From: Streptomyces fulvoviolaceus
GTDB lineage: Bacteria > Actinomycetota > Actinomycetes > Streptomycetales > Streptomycetaceae
Assembly (NCBI RefSeq): GCF_000718165.1
Contig: NZ_JOEY01000016.1
Span: 124,001 to 188,000, forward strand
Direction of reading: 5' to 3'
DNA: 64,000 nt
In this document: piece by piece, positions 10,652 to 19,565 of the stretch
Numbering within the stretch: position 1 is the first letter of the stretch
Layout: each line of letters starts with the position of its first letter
Notes under the pieces: generated by a model
Databases searched by the model: none
Told to the model about the DNA's origin: nothing
The model's input: only the letters and a program-made list of their open reading frames with translations
Position numbers and translations under genes: made by a program

Positions 10652-11212
10652 ATGACGGATAGCAGAAAGACAACCTCAGGACCGATGGAAACGCCCCCGC
10701 CGACCACACCTCGCACCGAGCCCACCGACGCGGACGTCGAGGCCTTCAAGCAGCAGCTCGGGCGCCCGCCGCGCGGCCTGCGCGCGATCGCGCACCGGTG
10801 CCCGTGCGGGCAGCCGGACGTCGTGGAGACCGCGCCGCGGCTGCCCGACGGCACGCCCTTCCCGACGACGTACTACCTGACGTGTCCGCGCGCCGCCTCG
10901 GCGATCGGCACCCTGGAGGCGAACGGCGTCATGAAGGAGATGACGGAGCGGCTGCAGACCGACCCGGAACTCGCCGCCGCGTATCGCTCCGCGCACGAGG
11001 ACTACATCGCGCGCCGGGACGCCATCGAGGTCCTGGAGGGCTTCCCGAGCGCGGGCGGGATGCCGGACCGGGTGAAGTGTCTGCATGTGCTGGTGGGGCA
11101 CTCCCTGGCCGCGGGCCCGGGCGTCAACCCGCTGGGCGACGAGGCGATCGCGATGCTGCCGGAGTGGTGGCGCAAGGGGGCGTGTGTGGTGCCGGGTGGC
11201 GCTGAGGAGTGA
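10652..11212 (+). CDS. DUF501 family protein
   Basis: 186 residues from ATG 10652, only 3 nt after divIC, so probably co-transcribed. An internal ATG at 10685 (METPPPTT) is an alternative start, since the first 11 residues look non-conserved. The core (FKQQLGRPPRGLRAIAHRCPCGQPDVVETAPRLPDGTPFPTTYYLTCPRAASAIGTLE) is the DUF501 signature; the CPCG and CPR cysteines may bind metal. The family is conserved next to eno/divIC and ppx in actinobacteria, but its biochemical role is unknown. Confidence 0.9.
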   Translation: MTDSRKTTSGPMETPPPTTPRTEPTDADVEAFKQQLGRPPRGLRAIAHRCPCGQPDVVETAPRLPDGTPFPTTYYLTCPRAASAIGTLEANGVMKEMTERLQTDPELAAAYRSAHEDYIARRDAIEVLEGFPSAGGMPDRVKCLHVLVGHSLAAGPGVNPLGDEAIAMLPEWWRKGACVVPGGAEE

Positions 11213-11263
11213 CCCTCGGGGCAGTCCCGTCCCTGGGGGCGGCAGGCCCCAGACCCCCGCTTC

Positions 11264-11306
11264 GGCCCTGAACGGGCCTCGTCCTCAAACGCCGGACGGG
11301 CGGCTG
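11264..11306. repeat. Streptomyces extragenic repeat, CTCAAACGCCGGACGGGC type, copy 1
   Basis: Contains GAACGGGCCTCGTCCTCAAA followed by CGCCGGACGGGC. The same unit recurs at 14214-14254 and 25280-25318, and inverted at 25385-25413. All copies lie between genes. It is a dispersed REP-like sequence of the genus with no known function. Confidence 0.8.
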
Positions 11307-11351
11307 GATACAGCTGACCGGCGCTCGCAAGCTCACGCAGGAGGCTCCACC

Positions 11352-12293
11352 ATGACCCGCGTCGCCGCCATCGACTGCGGTACGAACTCCATCCGGCTCC
11401 TCGTCGCCGACGCGGACCCGGAGACGGGTGAACTCGTCGACCTGGACCGGCGTATGACCATCGTGCGGCTCGGGCAGGGCGTCGACCGCACCGGGCGGCT
11501 CGCCCCCGAGGCGCTGGAGCGGACCTTCGCCGCCTGCCGTGAGTACGCGGCGGTCGTCAAGGAGCACGGCGCCGAGCGGCTCCGTTTCGTCGCCACCTCC
11601 GCGTCCCGGGACGCGGAGAACCGGGACGAGTTCGTGCGCGGGGTGCTGGACATCCTGGGCGTCGAGCCGGAGGTCATCACCGGCGACCAGGAGGCGGAGT
11701 TCTCCTTCACAGGGGCGACCAAGGAGCTCAAGGGGCGGGACGACCTCACCAAGCCCTACCTGGTCGTGGACATCGGCGGCGGCTCGACCGAGTTCGTCGT
11801 CGGGGACGACCACGTGCGGGCGGCGCGCTCGGTCGACGTCGGGTGTGTGCGGATGACCGAGCGGCATCTCGTACAGGAAGGTGCGGTCACCGACCCGCCC
11901 ACCGACGCGCAGATCGCCGCCATGCGCGCCGACATCGAGGCCGCCCTCGACCTCGCCGAGGAGACGGTTCCGCTGCGCGAGGCGCACACGCTGGTCGGGC
12001 TCGCCGGGTCCGTCACCACTGTGTCGGCGATCGCCCAGGAGCTGCCCGAGTACGACTCGGAGGCCATCCACCACTCCCGTGTCTCCCACGACCGGGTCCG
12101 CGAGATCACCGAGTGGCTGCTGCACTCCACGTACGCCGAACGCGCGGCCGTCCCCTCCATGCATCCGGGGCGCGTCGACGTCATCGCCGCGGGGGCCCTC
12201 GTACTGCTCTCGATCATGGAGCGGATCGGGGCCGAGGAGGTCGTCGTGAGCGAGCACGACATCCTCGACGGCATCGCGTGGTCGGTGGCGTAG
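11352..12293 (+). CDS. Ppx/GppA family exopolyphosphatase/guanosine pentaphosphate phosphohydrolase
   Basis: 313 residues from ATG 11352, preceded by an excellent GCAGGAGG site. The actin/Hsp70-like ATPase fold is shown by the phosphate-1 loop AAIDCGTNSIRLLV at the N-terminus, RFVATSASRDAENRDEF, the GDQEAEFSF substrate-loop region, and the phosphate-2 motif VVDIGGGSTEFVVG. Members hydrolyse polyphosphate or pppGpp. At about 310 residues this is the short two-domain actinobacterial form without the C-terminal HD domain. It is separated from DUF501 by a repeat element and so likely has its own promoter. Confidence 0.93.
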   Translation: MTRVAAIDCGTNSIRLLVADADPETGELVDLDRRMTIVRLGQGVDRTGRLAPEALERTFAACREYAAVVKEHGAERLRFVATSASRDAENRDEFVRGVLDILGVEPEVITGDQEAEFSFTGATKELKGRDDLTKPYLVVDIGGGSTEFVVGDDHVRAARSVDVGCVRMTERHLVQEGAVTDPPTDAQIAAMRADIEAALDLAEETVPLREAHTLVGLAGSVTTVSAIAQELPEYDSEAIHHSRVSHDRVREITEWLLHSTYAERAAVPSMHPGRVDVIAAGALVLLSIMERIGAEEVVVSEHDILDGIAWSVA

Positions 12294-12304
12294 GTCTCCT
12301 TTGT

Positions 12305-12316
12305 TACCGATCGGTA
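12305..12316. promoter_or_regulatory. Perfect 12-bp palindrome downstream of ppx
   Basis: TACCGATCGGTA is a perfect palindrome 11 bp after the ppx stop, at the start of the 444-bp ndh upstream region. It resembles a TetR-type operator, but no cognate regulator is next to it. Confidence 0.3.
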
Positions 12317-12400
12317 GCTTCCGATTGAGCAGGTCGGATAACGTATGAGCGCCCCCGAGGGGGCCTTCGGAACCCCTCGGTGACATGTCGCCGGAAAACT

Positions 12401-12418
12401 TCGTGAAGTTCTTCACAA
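12401..12418. promoter_or_regulatory. Rex operator (ROP) upstream of ndh
   Basis: TCGTGAAGTTCTTCACAA matches the Streptomyces Rex consensus TTGTGAA-N4-TTCACAA at all but the second position. Rex is the NADH/NAD+ sensor that represses respiratory genes when NADH is low, and NADH dehydrogenases are among its targets. The site is about 320 bp upstream of ndh, so the promoter it controls would give a long leader. Confidence 0.65.
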
Positions 12419-12593
12419 GGAATTCCGTCCTGCCGGAGCAGGAAAAGGGTCCGGTTGACCCTTCCGGGGGTCCGACAGGCCCTTGAACGTGTTCAGAAGG
12501 GTGGCGCACCATCAACTCGGGAGGGGTGCGCGGGAGATCGTTTCGGGGCACTCACAGGAGGCCCCGCGACCCGGAGAGGCAGCTCACGCGGCA

Positions 12594-12623
12594 TTGACAC
12601 CGGCCCGCCCTGTACCGTGATTC
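12594..12623 (+). promoter_or_regulatory. Candidate promoter for ndh
   Basis: A consensus -35 TTGACA lies at 12594-12599; 18 nt further on, TGATTC is only a weak -10. It is 115 bp upstream of the ndh start. The rest of the 12294-12737 gap also holds GC-rich hairpins (for example CCCCCGAGGGGG near 12353) but no gene. Confidence 0.35.
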
Positions 12624-12737
12624 GGGGTCCGCGCCATGACCTGGATCACGTGAGCGGCGGAGGATAACACACCCCCTGGTGGAGCTTGTGAAGGGGCGCA
12701 CGAGCGACCCCCCTGAGGCGGGTGGATACTCGATGGC

Positions 12738-14120
12738 ATGAGCACCACGGAGCGTCCCAGGATCCTCGTAGTAGGCGGTGGGTACGTAGGCCTGTACGCA
12801 GCTCGGCGCATTCTCAAGAAGATGCGCTACGGCGAGGCGACCGTCACGGTCGTCGACCCCCGGTCGTACATGACCTACCAGCCCTTCCTTCCCGAAACCG
12901 CCGCCGGCAACATCTCCCCGCGCCACGTCGTCGTCCCGCTGCGACGCGTGCTGCCCAAGGCGGAGGTCCTCACCGGCCGGGTCACCACCATCGATCAGGA
13001 CCGCAAGGTCGCCTCGATCGCCCCGCTGGTCGGCGAGGCGTACGAGCTGCCCTTCGACTACCTGGTCATCGCGCTCGGCGCGGTCTCCCGCACCTTCCCG
13101 ATCCCCGGCCTCGCCGAGCAGGGCATCGGTATGAAGGGCATCGAGGAGGCCATCGGCCTGCGCAACCACGTCCTCGAGCAGCTGGACAAGGCCGACTCGA
13201 CGACCGACGAGGAGATCCGCCGCAAGGCGCTCACCTTCGTCTTCGTCGGCGGTGGCTTCGCGGGTGCGGAGACCATCGGCGAGGTCGAGGACATGGCCCG
13301 CGACGCGGCGAAGTACTACACCAGCGTCTCCCGCGAGGACATGCGGTTCATCCTCGTCGACGCCGCCGACAAGATCCTTCCCGAGGTCGGCCCCAAGCTC
13401 GGCCAGTACGGCAAGGAGCACCTGGAGAGCCGCGGCGTGGAGATCTACCTCTCCACCTCGATGGACTCCTGCGTCGACGGCCACGTGGTGCTCAAGAACG
13501 GCCTCGAGGTCGACTCCAACACCATCGTGTGGACGGCCGGCGTCAAGCCGAACCCGGTCCTCGCGCGCTACGGCCTTCCGCTGGGCCCGCGCGGTCACGT
13601 GGACACCCGGACCACCCTGCAGGTGCAGGGCACGGACTACATCTGGGCCGCGGGCGACAACGCCCAGGTGCCGGACCTCGTCGGCCGCAAGGCGGGCAAC
13701 GAGAACGCCTGGTGCCCGCCGAACGCACAGCACGCGCTGCGTCAGGCGCGTGTCCTCGGCGACAACGTGATCTCCGGTATGCGGGGCTTCCCGCAGAAGG
13801 ACTACAGCCACGGCAACAAGGGCGCCGTCGCGGGTCTCGGCCTGCACAAGGGCGTCGCGATGATCGTCATGGGCAAGATGAAGATCAAGCTCAAGGGCCG
13901 TCTCGCCTGGTACATGCACCGCGGCTACCACGGTCTGGCCATGCCGACCTGGAACCGCAAGGTCCGTGTCTTCGCCGACTGGACCCTCGGCATGTTCCTC
14001 AAGCGCGAGGTCGTCTCCCTCGGCGCGATGGAGCACCCGCGCGAGGAGTTCTACGAGGCCGCGAAGCCCGTGCCTGCGGCGGCTCAGCCGGAGAAGAAGA
14101 CCGAGGCCAAGGCCTCCTGA
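12738..14120 (+). CDS. ndh: Type II NADH dehydrogenase (NDH-2)
   Basis: 460 residues from ATG 12738. This flavoprotein oxidises NADH and reduces menaquinone at the cytoplasmic face of the membrane without pumping protons. The FAD-binding dinucleotide fold is at the N-terminus (RILVVGGGYVGLYAA), followed by TYQPFLPETAAGNISPRHVVVPL. The second nucleotide-binding fold is FVFVGGGFAGAETIGEVED (about residue 165), and a quinone-site-type AQHALRQA plus VWTAGVKPNP are present. The C-terminal amphipathic region (LAWYMHRGYHG...ADWTLGMFLKRE) would anchor it. The Rex operator upstream fits redox control. Confidence 0.95.
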   Translation: MSTTERPRILVVGGGYVGLYAARRILKKMRYGEATVTVVDPRSYMTYQPFLPETAAGNISPRHVVVPLRRVLPKAEVLTGRVTTIDQDRKVASIAPLVGEAYELPFDYLVIALGAVSRTFPIPGLAEQGIGMKGIEEAIGLRNHVLEQLDKADSTTDEEIRRKALTFVFVGGGFAGAETIGEVEDMARDAAKYYTSVSREDMRFILVDAADKILPEVGPKLGQYGKEHLESRGVEIYLSTSMDSCVDGHVVLKNGLEVDSNTIVWTAGVKPNPVLARYGLPLGPRGHVDTRTTLQVQGTDYIWAAGDNAQVPDLVGRKAGNENAWCPPNAQHALRQARVLGDNVISGMRGFPQKDYSHGNKGAVAGLGLHKGVAMIVMGKMKIKLKGRLAWYMHRGYHGLAMPTWNRKVRVFADWTLGMFLKREVVSLGAMEHPREEFYEAAKPVPAAAQPEKKTEAKAS

Positions 14121-14142
14121 CCCGCTCCGGTCGCTGATCGAA

Positions 14143-14184
14143 CCGAAGGGCCCCCTGCCATCCGTGGTGCAGGGGGTCCTTCGG
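14143..14184 (+). terminator. Terminator hairpin after ndh
   Basis: CCGAAGGGCCCCCTGC pairs with GCAGGGGGTCCTTCGG (one G-U) around a 10-nt loop, 22 bp after the ndh stop. No T-tract. Confidence 0.7.
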
Positions 14185-14213
14185 CGTTCCTGGGGGCTGT
14201 GCCCCGGACGTCC

Positions 14214-14254
14214 CTTCGGCCTGAACGGCCTCGTCCTCAAACGCCGGACGGGCC
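14214..14254. repeat. Streptomyces extragenic repeat, CTCAAACGCCGGACGGGC type, copy 2
   Basis: The unit reads CTTCGGCCTGAACGGCCTCG followed by TCCTCAAACGCCGGACGGGCC. It is the same family as the copies at 11264 and 25280 and lies between ndh and cfa. Confidence 0.8.
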
Positions 14255-14347
14255 GGAATGCCTGGACCGGTGTCGGGACTGATCTCCGGCCTGCCGGTGT
14301 TTACCTAGGTGGACAATTCCGGGATCCTCGTCACGGAGGTGTGCGCC

Positions 14348-15640
14348 ATGGCAAATGCCGCGCTGCGGCTCAGAACCCTCTTCGAACAACTACTAGGGAC
14401 GCCGCTCCCCGTGCGCATCCGCGCCTGGGACGGTTCGCAGGCCGGCCCGCCCGACGCGCCTGCGCTGATCGTGCACAACCGCAGGGCAGTGCGCCGGCTG
14501 CTGTGGAAGCCGGGCGAGCTGGGCCTGGCCCGGGCCTGGGTGTCCGGGGACCTGGACATCGAGGGCGACCTCTACGCCGCCCTCGGCCTGATCTCGGGCC
14601 TCGTCTGGGAGCGCGGGGAGGATGCCAGAACCCTCCGGGAGGCGCTGCGCGAACCCGAGGTGCGCTCCGCCGTGCGCGGACTGATCGCACTCGCCGGTCC
14701 GCCGCTGCCGCCCGCCCCGCCTCCCGAGGAGGTCCGCAGGGCCCGCGGCCACCTGCACACCAAGCGCAGCGACAAACGCGCGGTCAGCCATCACTACGAC
14801 GTCGGCAACGACTTCTACGAGGTCGTCCTCGGCCCGTCGATGGTCTACTCGTGCGCCTACTGGGAATCCCCCGAGAGCACGCTGGAGCTCGCCCAGCGCG
14901 ACAAGCTCGAACTCATCTGCCGCAAGCTCGCCCTGACACCCGGTCAGCGCCTGCTCGACGTCGGCTGCGGCTGGGGCTCCCTGGCCATCCACGCGGCCCG
15001 CGAGCACGGCGTGAGCGTCGTCGGCATCACCCTCTCCCAGGAGCAGGCGGCGTACGCCCGCAAGCGCGTGGCCGAGGAGGGCCTGACCGACCGGATCGAG
15101 ATCCGCGTCCAGGACTACCGTGATGTCGCCGACGGCCCCTTCGACGCCGTCTCCTCCGTCGGCATGGCCGAACACGTCGGCTCCGAGCGGTACTTGGAGT
15201 ACGCGGAGGACCTGCTGCGGCTCCTCAGGCCCGGCGGGCGGCTGCTCAACCACCAGATCGCCCGGCGCCCGCAGCACGACGAATCGACGTACAGCCTCGA
15301 CGGGTTCATCGACGCCTACGTCTTCCCCGACGGCGAACTCGCGCCCCTCGGCGACACCGTGAGCCTGCTGGAGCGGGCCGGGTTCGAGGTGCGGGACGTC
15401 GAGTCGATCCGCGAGCACTACGCCCTCACCCTGCGCCGCTGGGTCGCCAACCTGGAGGCCGGCTGGGTGCGGGCCATACGGCTGACCAGCCCGGGCCGGG
15501 CCCGCGTCTGGCGGCTGTACATGGCCGCCTGCGCGCTCGCCTTCGAACGCAACCGCATCGGCGTCAACCAGGTGCTGGCGGTCAGGACGCCCGAGTCCGG
15601 GGCGTCCGGGGTGCCGTTGCGCTCCCGTACCTGGAACTGA
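14348..15640 (+). CDS. cfa: Cyclopropane-fatty-acyl-phospholipid synthase family methyltransferase
   Basis: 430 residues from ATG 14348, chosen over GTG 14309 because GGAGG sits 8 nt upstream. The enzyme transfers the S-adenosylmethionine methyl group onto a double bond of membrane lipid acyl chains. The N-terminal domain (RIRAWDGSQAGPPDAPALIVHN...AWVSGDLDIEGDLY) and the CFA signature SHHYDVGNDFYEVVLGPSMVYSCAYW are followed by the SAM-binding motif LLDVGCGWGSLAIHAA. SVGMAEHVG and the late Tyr/Glu region are also present. It ends at a strong bidirectional hairpin and appears monocistronic. Confidence 0.93.
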   Translation: MANAALRLRTLFEQLLGTPLPVRIRAWDGSQAGPPDAPALIVHNRRAVRRLLWKPGELGLARAWVSGDLDIEGDLYAALGLISGLVWERGEDARTLREALREPEVRSAVRGLIALAGPPLPPAPPPEEVRRARGHLHTKRSDKRAVSHHYDVGNDFYEVVLGPSMVYSCAYWESPESTLELAQRDKLELICRKLALTPGQRLLDVGCGWGSLAIHAAREHGVSVVGITLSQEQAAYARKRVAEEGLTDRIEIRVQDYRDVADGPFDAVSSVGMAEHVGSERYLEYAEDLLRLLRPGGRLLNHQIARRPQHDESTYSLDGFIDAYVFPDGELAPLGDTVSLLERAGFEVRDVESIREHYALTLRRWVANLEAGWVRAIRLTSPGRARVWRLYMAACALAFERNRIGVNQVLAVRTPESGASGVPLRSRTWN

Positions 15641-15648
15641 AAACAGAA

Positions 15649-15678
15649 GGGGCCTGTCGCCAATTGGCGACAGGCCCC
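15649..15678. terminator. Bidirectional terminator between cfa and the ABC exporter
   Basis: A perfect 30-bp palindrome: GGGGCCTGTCGCCAA followed by its complement. It follows the cfa stop by 8 bp and the minus-strand permease stop by 13 bp, with short A/T flanks on the cfa side. Confidence 0.88.
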
Positions 15679-15691
15679 TATCCACCTGCGA

Positions 15692-18220
15692 CTACTCCGA
15701 CTTGATCGCCGTCAGCATGTTCAGCCGTGCCGCCCGACGGGCCGGCCACAGTGCGGCCAGGACGCCCACCGTCGCCGCCAGGAGCAGGAAGACGGCCATC
15801 CGGGCCCACGGCATGACCAGTTCGTACGTCGCCATGCTCGACCCCACCAGCTCACCGGCGGCCCAGCCGAAGAACACGCCGAGACCGATGCCGAGCACAC
15901 CGCCGAACAGGGAGATCACCAGGGACTCCAGGCGCACCATCCGCTTGATGCCCTTGCGGTCGAGGCCGATCGCCCGCAGCATCCCGATCTCCTGGGAGCG
16001 CTCGAAGACCGACATGGCCAGGGTGTTGATGACCCCGAGGACCGCCACGAGCACCGCCATCGCGAGCAGGCCGTAGAGCATGTTCAGTACCAGCGTGAAC
16101 ATCTGCGCGATCTCGTTGGAGAGGTCCTTCTTGTCCTGGACCTTGATGGCGGGGTTCGAGCCGAGGGCCTTCTCCAGCTTGTCCTTCGTGGCGCTCGACG
16201 CGCCGTCGGACGTCTTCACCATGACCTGCATGTCGGCCGGGTCGGTCTCGTGCGGGGAGAGCGCCGCGTTGTCCAGGATGATGCCCTGGATCATCTCGTT
16301 GCCCTCGTAGACCCCGGCGACCGTCAGCTGCTGCTTCTTGCCGTCCTCGTAGTTGACGGTGAAGCGCGAACCGGCCTTCCAGCCATGGGACTTGGCGGTG
16401 TCGTCGTCCACGACGACCTGGCTGCCGCCGACCTTGAAGGCGCCGGAGTCGACCGTCAGGTCGGTCAGCTCGCCGATGGTCGAGCCCGTGACCCCGGTCA
16501 GGTACTCGGTCTTGCCGCCGATGCGCGAGGGCGCGTTGCGCAGCGGGCTGCTGGCGGTGACGTCGTCGAGCTTCGCGACCTTCTCGGCGACGTCCGGGGA
16601 GAGGGAGTTGCCGTTCGCCATCGAGACGACGTAGTCGGCCTTGATCGCCGAGGACGCCATCTTGTCGATGGACTTCTGCAGGCTGCCCGCCATCACCGTC
16701 ATGCCGGTGATGAGGGTGAGGCCGATCATCAGCGCGGAGGCGGTGGCGGCCGTACGGCGCGGATTGCGGACCGAGTTCTGGCGGGCCAGCTTGCCGGAGA
16801 TGCCGAAGACGCGCATGAATGGCGCCGCCGCCGCGATCAGCGGGCGGGACAGCAGCGGGGTCAGGATGAACACGCCGATGATGAGGAGTACGGCGCCTAT
16901 GCCCATGGGGGCCTGGCCGTCCGAGCCGCTCATCGACGTGGCCGCCAGGACGACCGCGATGCCGGCGCCGGAGAAGAGCGCGCCGAGCGTGTTGCGCAGC
17001 ACCAGCGACTTGGTGGTCGCCGCCGCGTGCACGCTGCTCATCGCCGCGACCGGCGGGATCTTCGCGGCCCGGCGGCCGGGCAGCCAGGCCGCCAGCATGG
17101 TGATGAGGATGCCGACCGCGAGGGCCGTGCCGACCGTACCCGGGGTGATGACCAGCGGTCCGTCGGGGACGGTCGCGCCGAGCATGCCGATGAGCGACTT
17201 CAGCCCGGCACCGATGCCGATGCCGGCGACGAGCCCGGTCACGGCGGCGACCGCGCCGACGACGAACGCCTCGATCAGCACGGATCGCGTGACCTGCTTG
17301 CGCGAGGCGCCCACCGCCCGCAGCAGCGCGAGCTCCTTGGTGCGCTGGGCGATCAGCATGGTGAAGGTGTTGGCGATGATGAACGTACCGACGAAGAGCG
17401 CGATGCCCGCGAAGACCAGCAGGCCCTGCTTCAGCCCGCTCATCGAGGAGGAGATCATCTCCGCCTGGTCGTCGGCGAGTTGCTTGCCGGTGGTGGTCTC
17501 GACGGTATCGGCCGGCAGCGCCTTGTCGAGCGCGGCCTTCAGCGTGGCCTGGCTGGTTCCGGCCGCCGCCTTCACGTCGATCTCGTCGTACGTGCCCGCC
17601 TTGCCGAACAGCGACTGCGCGGTCGCCGTGTCGAAGAGGGCGAGGCTGCCGCCGGCGGCGACATTGCCGTCGTCGGTGGTGAAGATGCCCGCGACGGTGG
17701 GCTTCAGGACCGGGCCGTCGATCGAGAGGCGCACGGTGTCGCCGACCTTGTAGCCGGCGCGCTCGGCGGTCTCCGAGTCGATGGCGACCTCGTTCGCGCC
17801 GCTCGGGGCGTGCCCGCTGACCAGCGGATACCGGGGGTCCTTGGCCTCCCAGTAGTTGCCGCCCTGCGACTGGAAGCCGCCGCCGATGAGCTTGCCGTCC
17901 TTGTCGGCGATGGCGGTGAAGCCGCTGACGACGCCGATCGCGGAGGCGGCGCCCGGGACTTGCTCGCTCTTGGCGAGCAGCGCCTGCGTCAGCTCGGGGC
18001 TCTTGCCGACCTGATCGCCCTTGCTCTCCTGGTACTTGGCCTCGACGGCGACGTCGACCTGGTCGAAGCCCTTGGCGGAGCTGTTCTGGAGGGCGTTGGA
18101 GAGAGTGTTGGTGAAGACCAGCGTTCCGGACACGAATGCCACGCCGAGCATCACGGCGAGCACGGTCATGAGCAGCCTGGCCTTGTGCGCGAGGACGTTG
18201 CGCAGGGCGGTGCGGAACAT
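15692..18220 (-). CDS. ABC transporter permease, FtsX/MacB type
   Basis: 842 residues from ATG 18220. An N-terminal TM helix (ARLLMTVLAVMLGVAFVSGTLVF) is followed by a large extracytoplasmic domain. Two FtsX-type membrane modules (around residues 275-420 and 720-840) each carry the typical TKELALLRAVGASRKQV or SQEIGMLRAIGLDRKGI loop, and there is a second extracytoplasmic domain between them. The start codon overlaps the stop of the ATPase gene (TGATG), so the two are translationally coupled. Such systems export lipoproteins, peptides or antibiotics or act on the envelope; the substrate here is unknown. Confidence 0.9.
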   Translation of the reverse strand: MFRTALRNVLAHKARLLMTVLAVMLGVAFVSGTLVFTNTLSNALQNSSAKGFDQVDVAVEAKYQESKGDQVGKSPELTQALLAKSEQVPGAASAIGVVSGFTAIADKDGKLIGGGFQSQGGNYWEAKDPRYPLVSGHAPSGANEVAIDSETAERAGYKVGDTVRLSIDGPVLKPTVAGIFTTDDGNVAAGGSLALFDTATAQSLFGKAGTYDEIDVKAAAGTSQATLKAALDKALPADTVETTTGKQLADDQAEMISSSMSGLKQGLLVFAGIALFVGTFIIANTFTMLIAQRTKELALLRAVGASRKQVTRSVLIEAFVVGAVAAVTGLVAGIGIGAGLKSLIGMLGATVPDGPLVITPGTVGTALAVGILITMLAAWLPGRRAAKIPPVAAMSSVHAAATTKSLVLRNTLGALFSGAGIAVVLAATSMSGSDGQAPMGIGAVLLIIGVFILTPLLSRPLIAAAAPFMRVFGISGKLARQNSVRNPRRTAATASALMIGLTLITGMTVMAGSLQKSIDKMASSAIKADYVVSMANGNSLSPDVAEKVAKLDDVTASSPLRNAPSRIGGKTEYLTGVTGSTIGELTDLTVDSGAFKVGGSQVVVDDDTAKSHGWKAGSRFTVNYEDGKKQQLTVAGVYEGNEMIQGIILDNAALSPHETDPADMQVMVKTSDGASSATKDKLEKALGSNPAIKVQDKKDLSNEIAQMFTLVLNMLYGLLAMAVLVAVLGVINTLAMSVFERSQEIGMLRAIGLDRKGIKRMVRLESLVISLFGGVLGIGLGVFFGWAAGELVGSSMATYELVMPWARMAVFLLLAATVGVLAALWPARRAARLNMLTAIKSE

Positions 18221-18993
18221 CAGCTGGTACGGCCCTTCGCGTCGAACTGCTTCATGCGGTCCAGCACGGAGTCGGCCGTCGGGCCGTACACCTCGTCGAC
18301 GATCCGGCCGTCCGCGAGGAAGATGACCCGGTCCGCGTACGCCGCCGCCACCGGGTCGTGGGTCACCATGACCACCGTCTGCCCCAACTCCCTTACGGAG
18401 TTGCGGAGAAAGCCCAGTACCTCCGCGCCGGAGCGCGAGTCGAGGTTTCCGGTCGGCTCGTCGCCGAAGATGATGTCGGGCCGGGAAGCGAGCGCCCGGG
18501 CCACGGCGACGCGCTGCTGCTGGCCGCCGGAGAGCTGGGCGGGGCGGTGGCCGAGCCGGTCGGCCAGACCCACCATGGCGATCACCGAGTCCAGCCACTG
18601 CTTGTCCGGCTTGCGGCCCGCGATGTCCATGGGGAGCGTGATGTTCTCCAGGGCCGTCAGGGTCGGCAGCAGGTTGAACGCCTGGAAGATGAAGCCGATC
18701 TTGTCCCGGCGCAGCTTCGTCAGCTGCTTGTCCTTCAGGGAGCCCAGCTCGGTCTCGCCGATGCGCACCGACCCGGAGGAGAAGGTGTCCAGACCGGCCA
18801 CGCAGTGCATCAGCGTGGACTTTCCGGAGCCGGAGGGGCCCATGATCGCGGTGAACTCGGCCTGCCGGAACTCGACGGAGACCCGGTCGAGGGCGACCAC
18901 CTGGGTCTCGCCCTGTCCGTAGATCTTCGACAGGTCCGTGGCGCGCGCGGCCATGGTGGCGGTGGCCCGGCCGGCGACGGGTGTGGTGGTCAC
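18220..18993 (-). CDS. ABC transporter ATP-binding protein, MacB/LolD type
   Basis: 257 residues from GTG 18993, chosen because GAGGAG lies 9 nt upstream; an ATG at 19041 in frame would add 16 residues. Motifs: Walker A GPSGSGKST, Q-loop FIFQAFNLLPTLTALENI, signature LSGGQQQRVAVARAL, Walker B IIFGDEPTGNLD, and the H-loop Thr-His-Asp. It powers the adjoining FtsX-type permease. The 424-bp stretch between this start and bldA has no gene I can support. Confidence 0.92.
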   Translation of the reverse strand: MTTTPVAGRATATMAARATDLSKIYGQGETQVVALDRVSVEFRQAEFTAIMGPSGSGKSTLMHCVAGLDTFSSGSVRIGETELGSLKDKQLTKLRRDKIGFIFQAFNLLPTLTALENITLPMDIAGRKPDKQWLDSVIAMVGLADRLGHRPAQLSGGQQQRVAVARALASRPDIIFGDEPTGNLDSRSGAEVLGFLRNSVRELGQTVVMVTHDPVAAAYADRVIFLADGRIVDEVYGPTADSVLDRMKQFDAKGRTS

Positions 18994-19384
18994 GGGATGG
19001 AACTCCTCGCGGAACGACGTCTTGAAGGGGGCGTGTTCCATCGTGGTGCCCGGCCGGGCCCGTGTAGTCAGCCGCTGTTCCGGTTCCGAAGGCAGACTCG
19101 GGAGGGACCGGGCGCCGCCGTGTCATACCTGGGGATGACGGCGGCCCCTGACGGCCGCTTTGAGGGACCCTCTGGCAAGCGCTTGCGGGCGCTTACGTCA
19201 AGAACAGGTGGAGCACCCTCGTTCGGGCGGTGAAATTCCGTCATTCCGCATGCGGGGCCGCCTGCCTCTTGCAAGGCTATTGGCAAGTGCGGATGGCCCG
19301 TTCCACGGGCTGATGCACCCTCAGACGTCAATAAAATAAGACAACATCGGTCCGCCCGTCCGCTGTTCGGGGGATGCATCCCGA

Positions 19385-19390
19385 TAGGCT
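19385..19390 (+). promoter_or_regulatory. Candidate -10 of the bldA promoter
   Basis: TAGGCT fits the TANNNT -10 consensus 28 nt before the 5' end of the tRNA. No good -35 hexamer is visible at 17-18 nt spacing. Confidence 0.35.
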
Positions 19391-19418
19391 CGGAACCTCA
19401 ACGCGGAGCCCATGGCCT

Positions 19419-19502
19419 GCCCGGATGGTGGAATGCAGACACGGCGAGCTTAAACCTCGCTGCCCCTTCGCGGGCGTGCCGGTTCAAGTCCGGCTCCGGG
19501 CA
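19419..19502 (+). tRNA. bldA: tRNA-Leu(UAA), bldA
   Basis: A cloverleaf folds cleanly. The acceptor stem is GCCCGGA/TCCGGGC. The anticodon stem is GCGAG/CTCGC with loop CTTAAAC, giving anticodon TAA at 19451-19453. There is a long class II variable arm (GCCCCTTCGCGGGC) and a T-arm GCCGG-TTCAAGT-CCGGC. Discriminator A is at 19502 and CCA is not encoded. In Streptomyces this is the only tRNA that reads UUA well. Loss blocks aerial growth and many antibiotics because the rare TTA codons sit in developmental and secondary-metabolism genes. At least two TTA-containing genes occur in this window (31833 and 59432). Confidence 0.97.
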
Positions 19503-19565
19503 CTTCCGACGTTCATCGATCCCTGCAGCATTCATTGACACCTCATGAAGAGGGGCGCAGACTCG

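Noticed and set aside
16250..18922. Open frame of 890 codons on the plus strand opposite the ABC exporter
   Set aside because: Low-complexity Arg/Gly/Asp/Ala translation with no domain; the minus strand encodes a clear permease and ATPase.
18221..19126. Extension of the permease frame upstream of 18220 to give 1144 residues
   Set aside because: That part is the ATPase gene read in another frame; the permease begins at MFRTALRNVLAHKARL with TGATG coupling.
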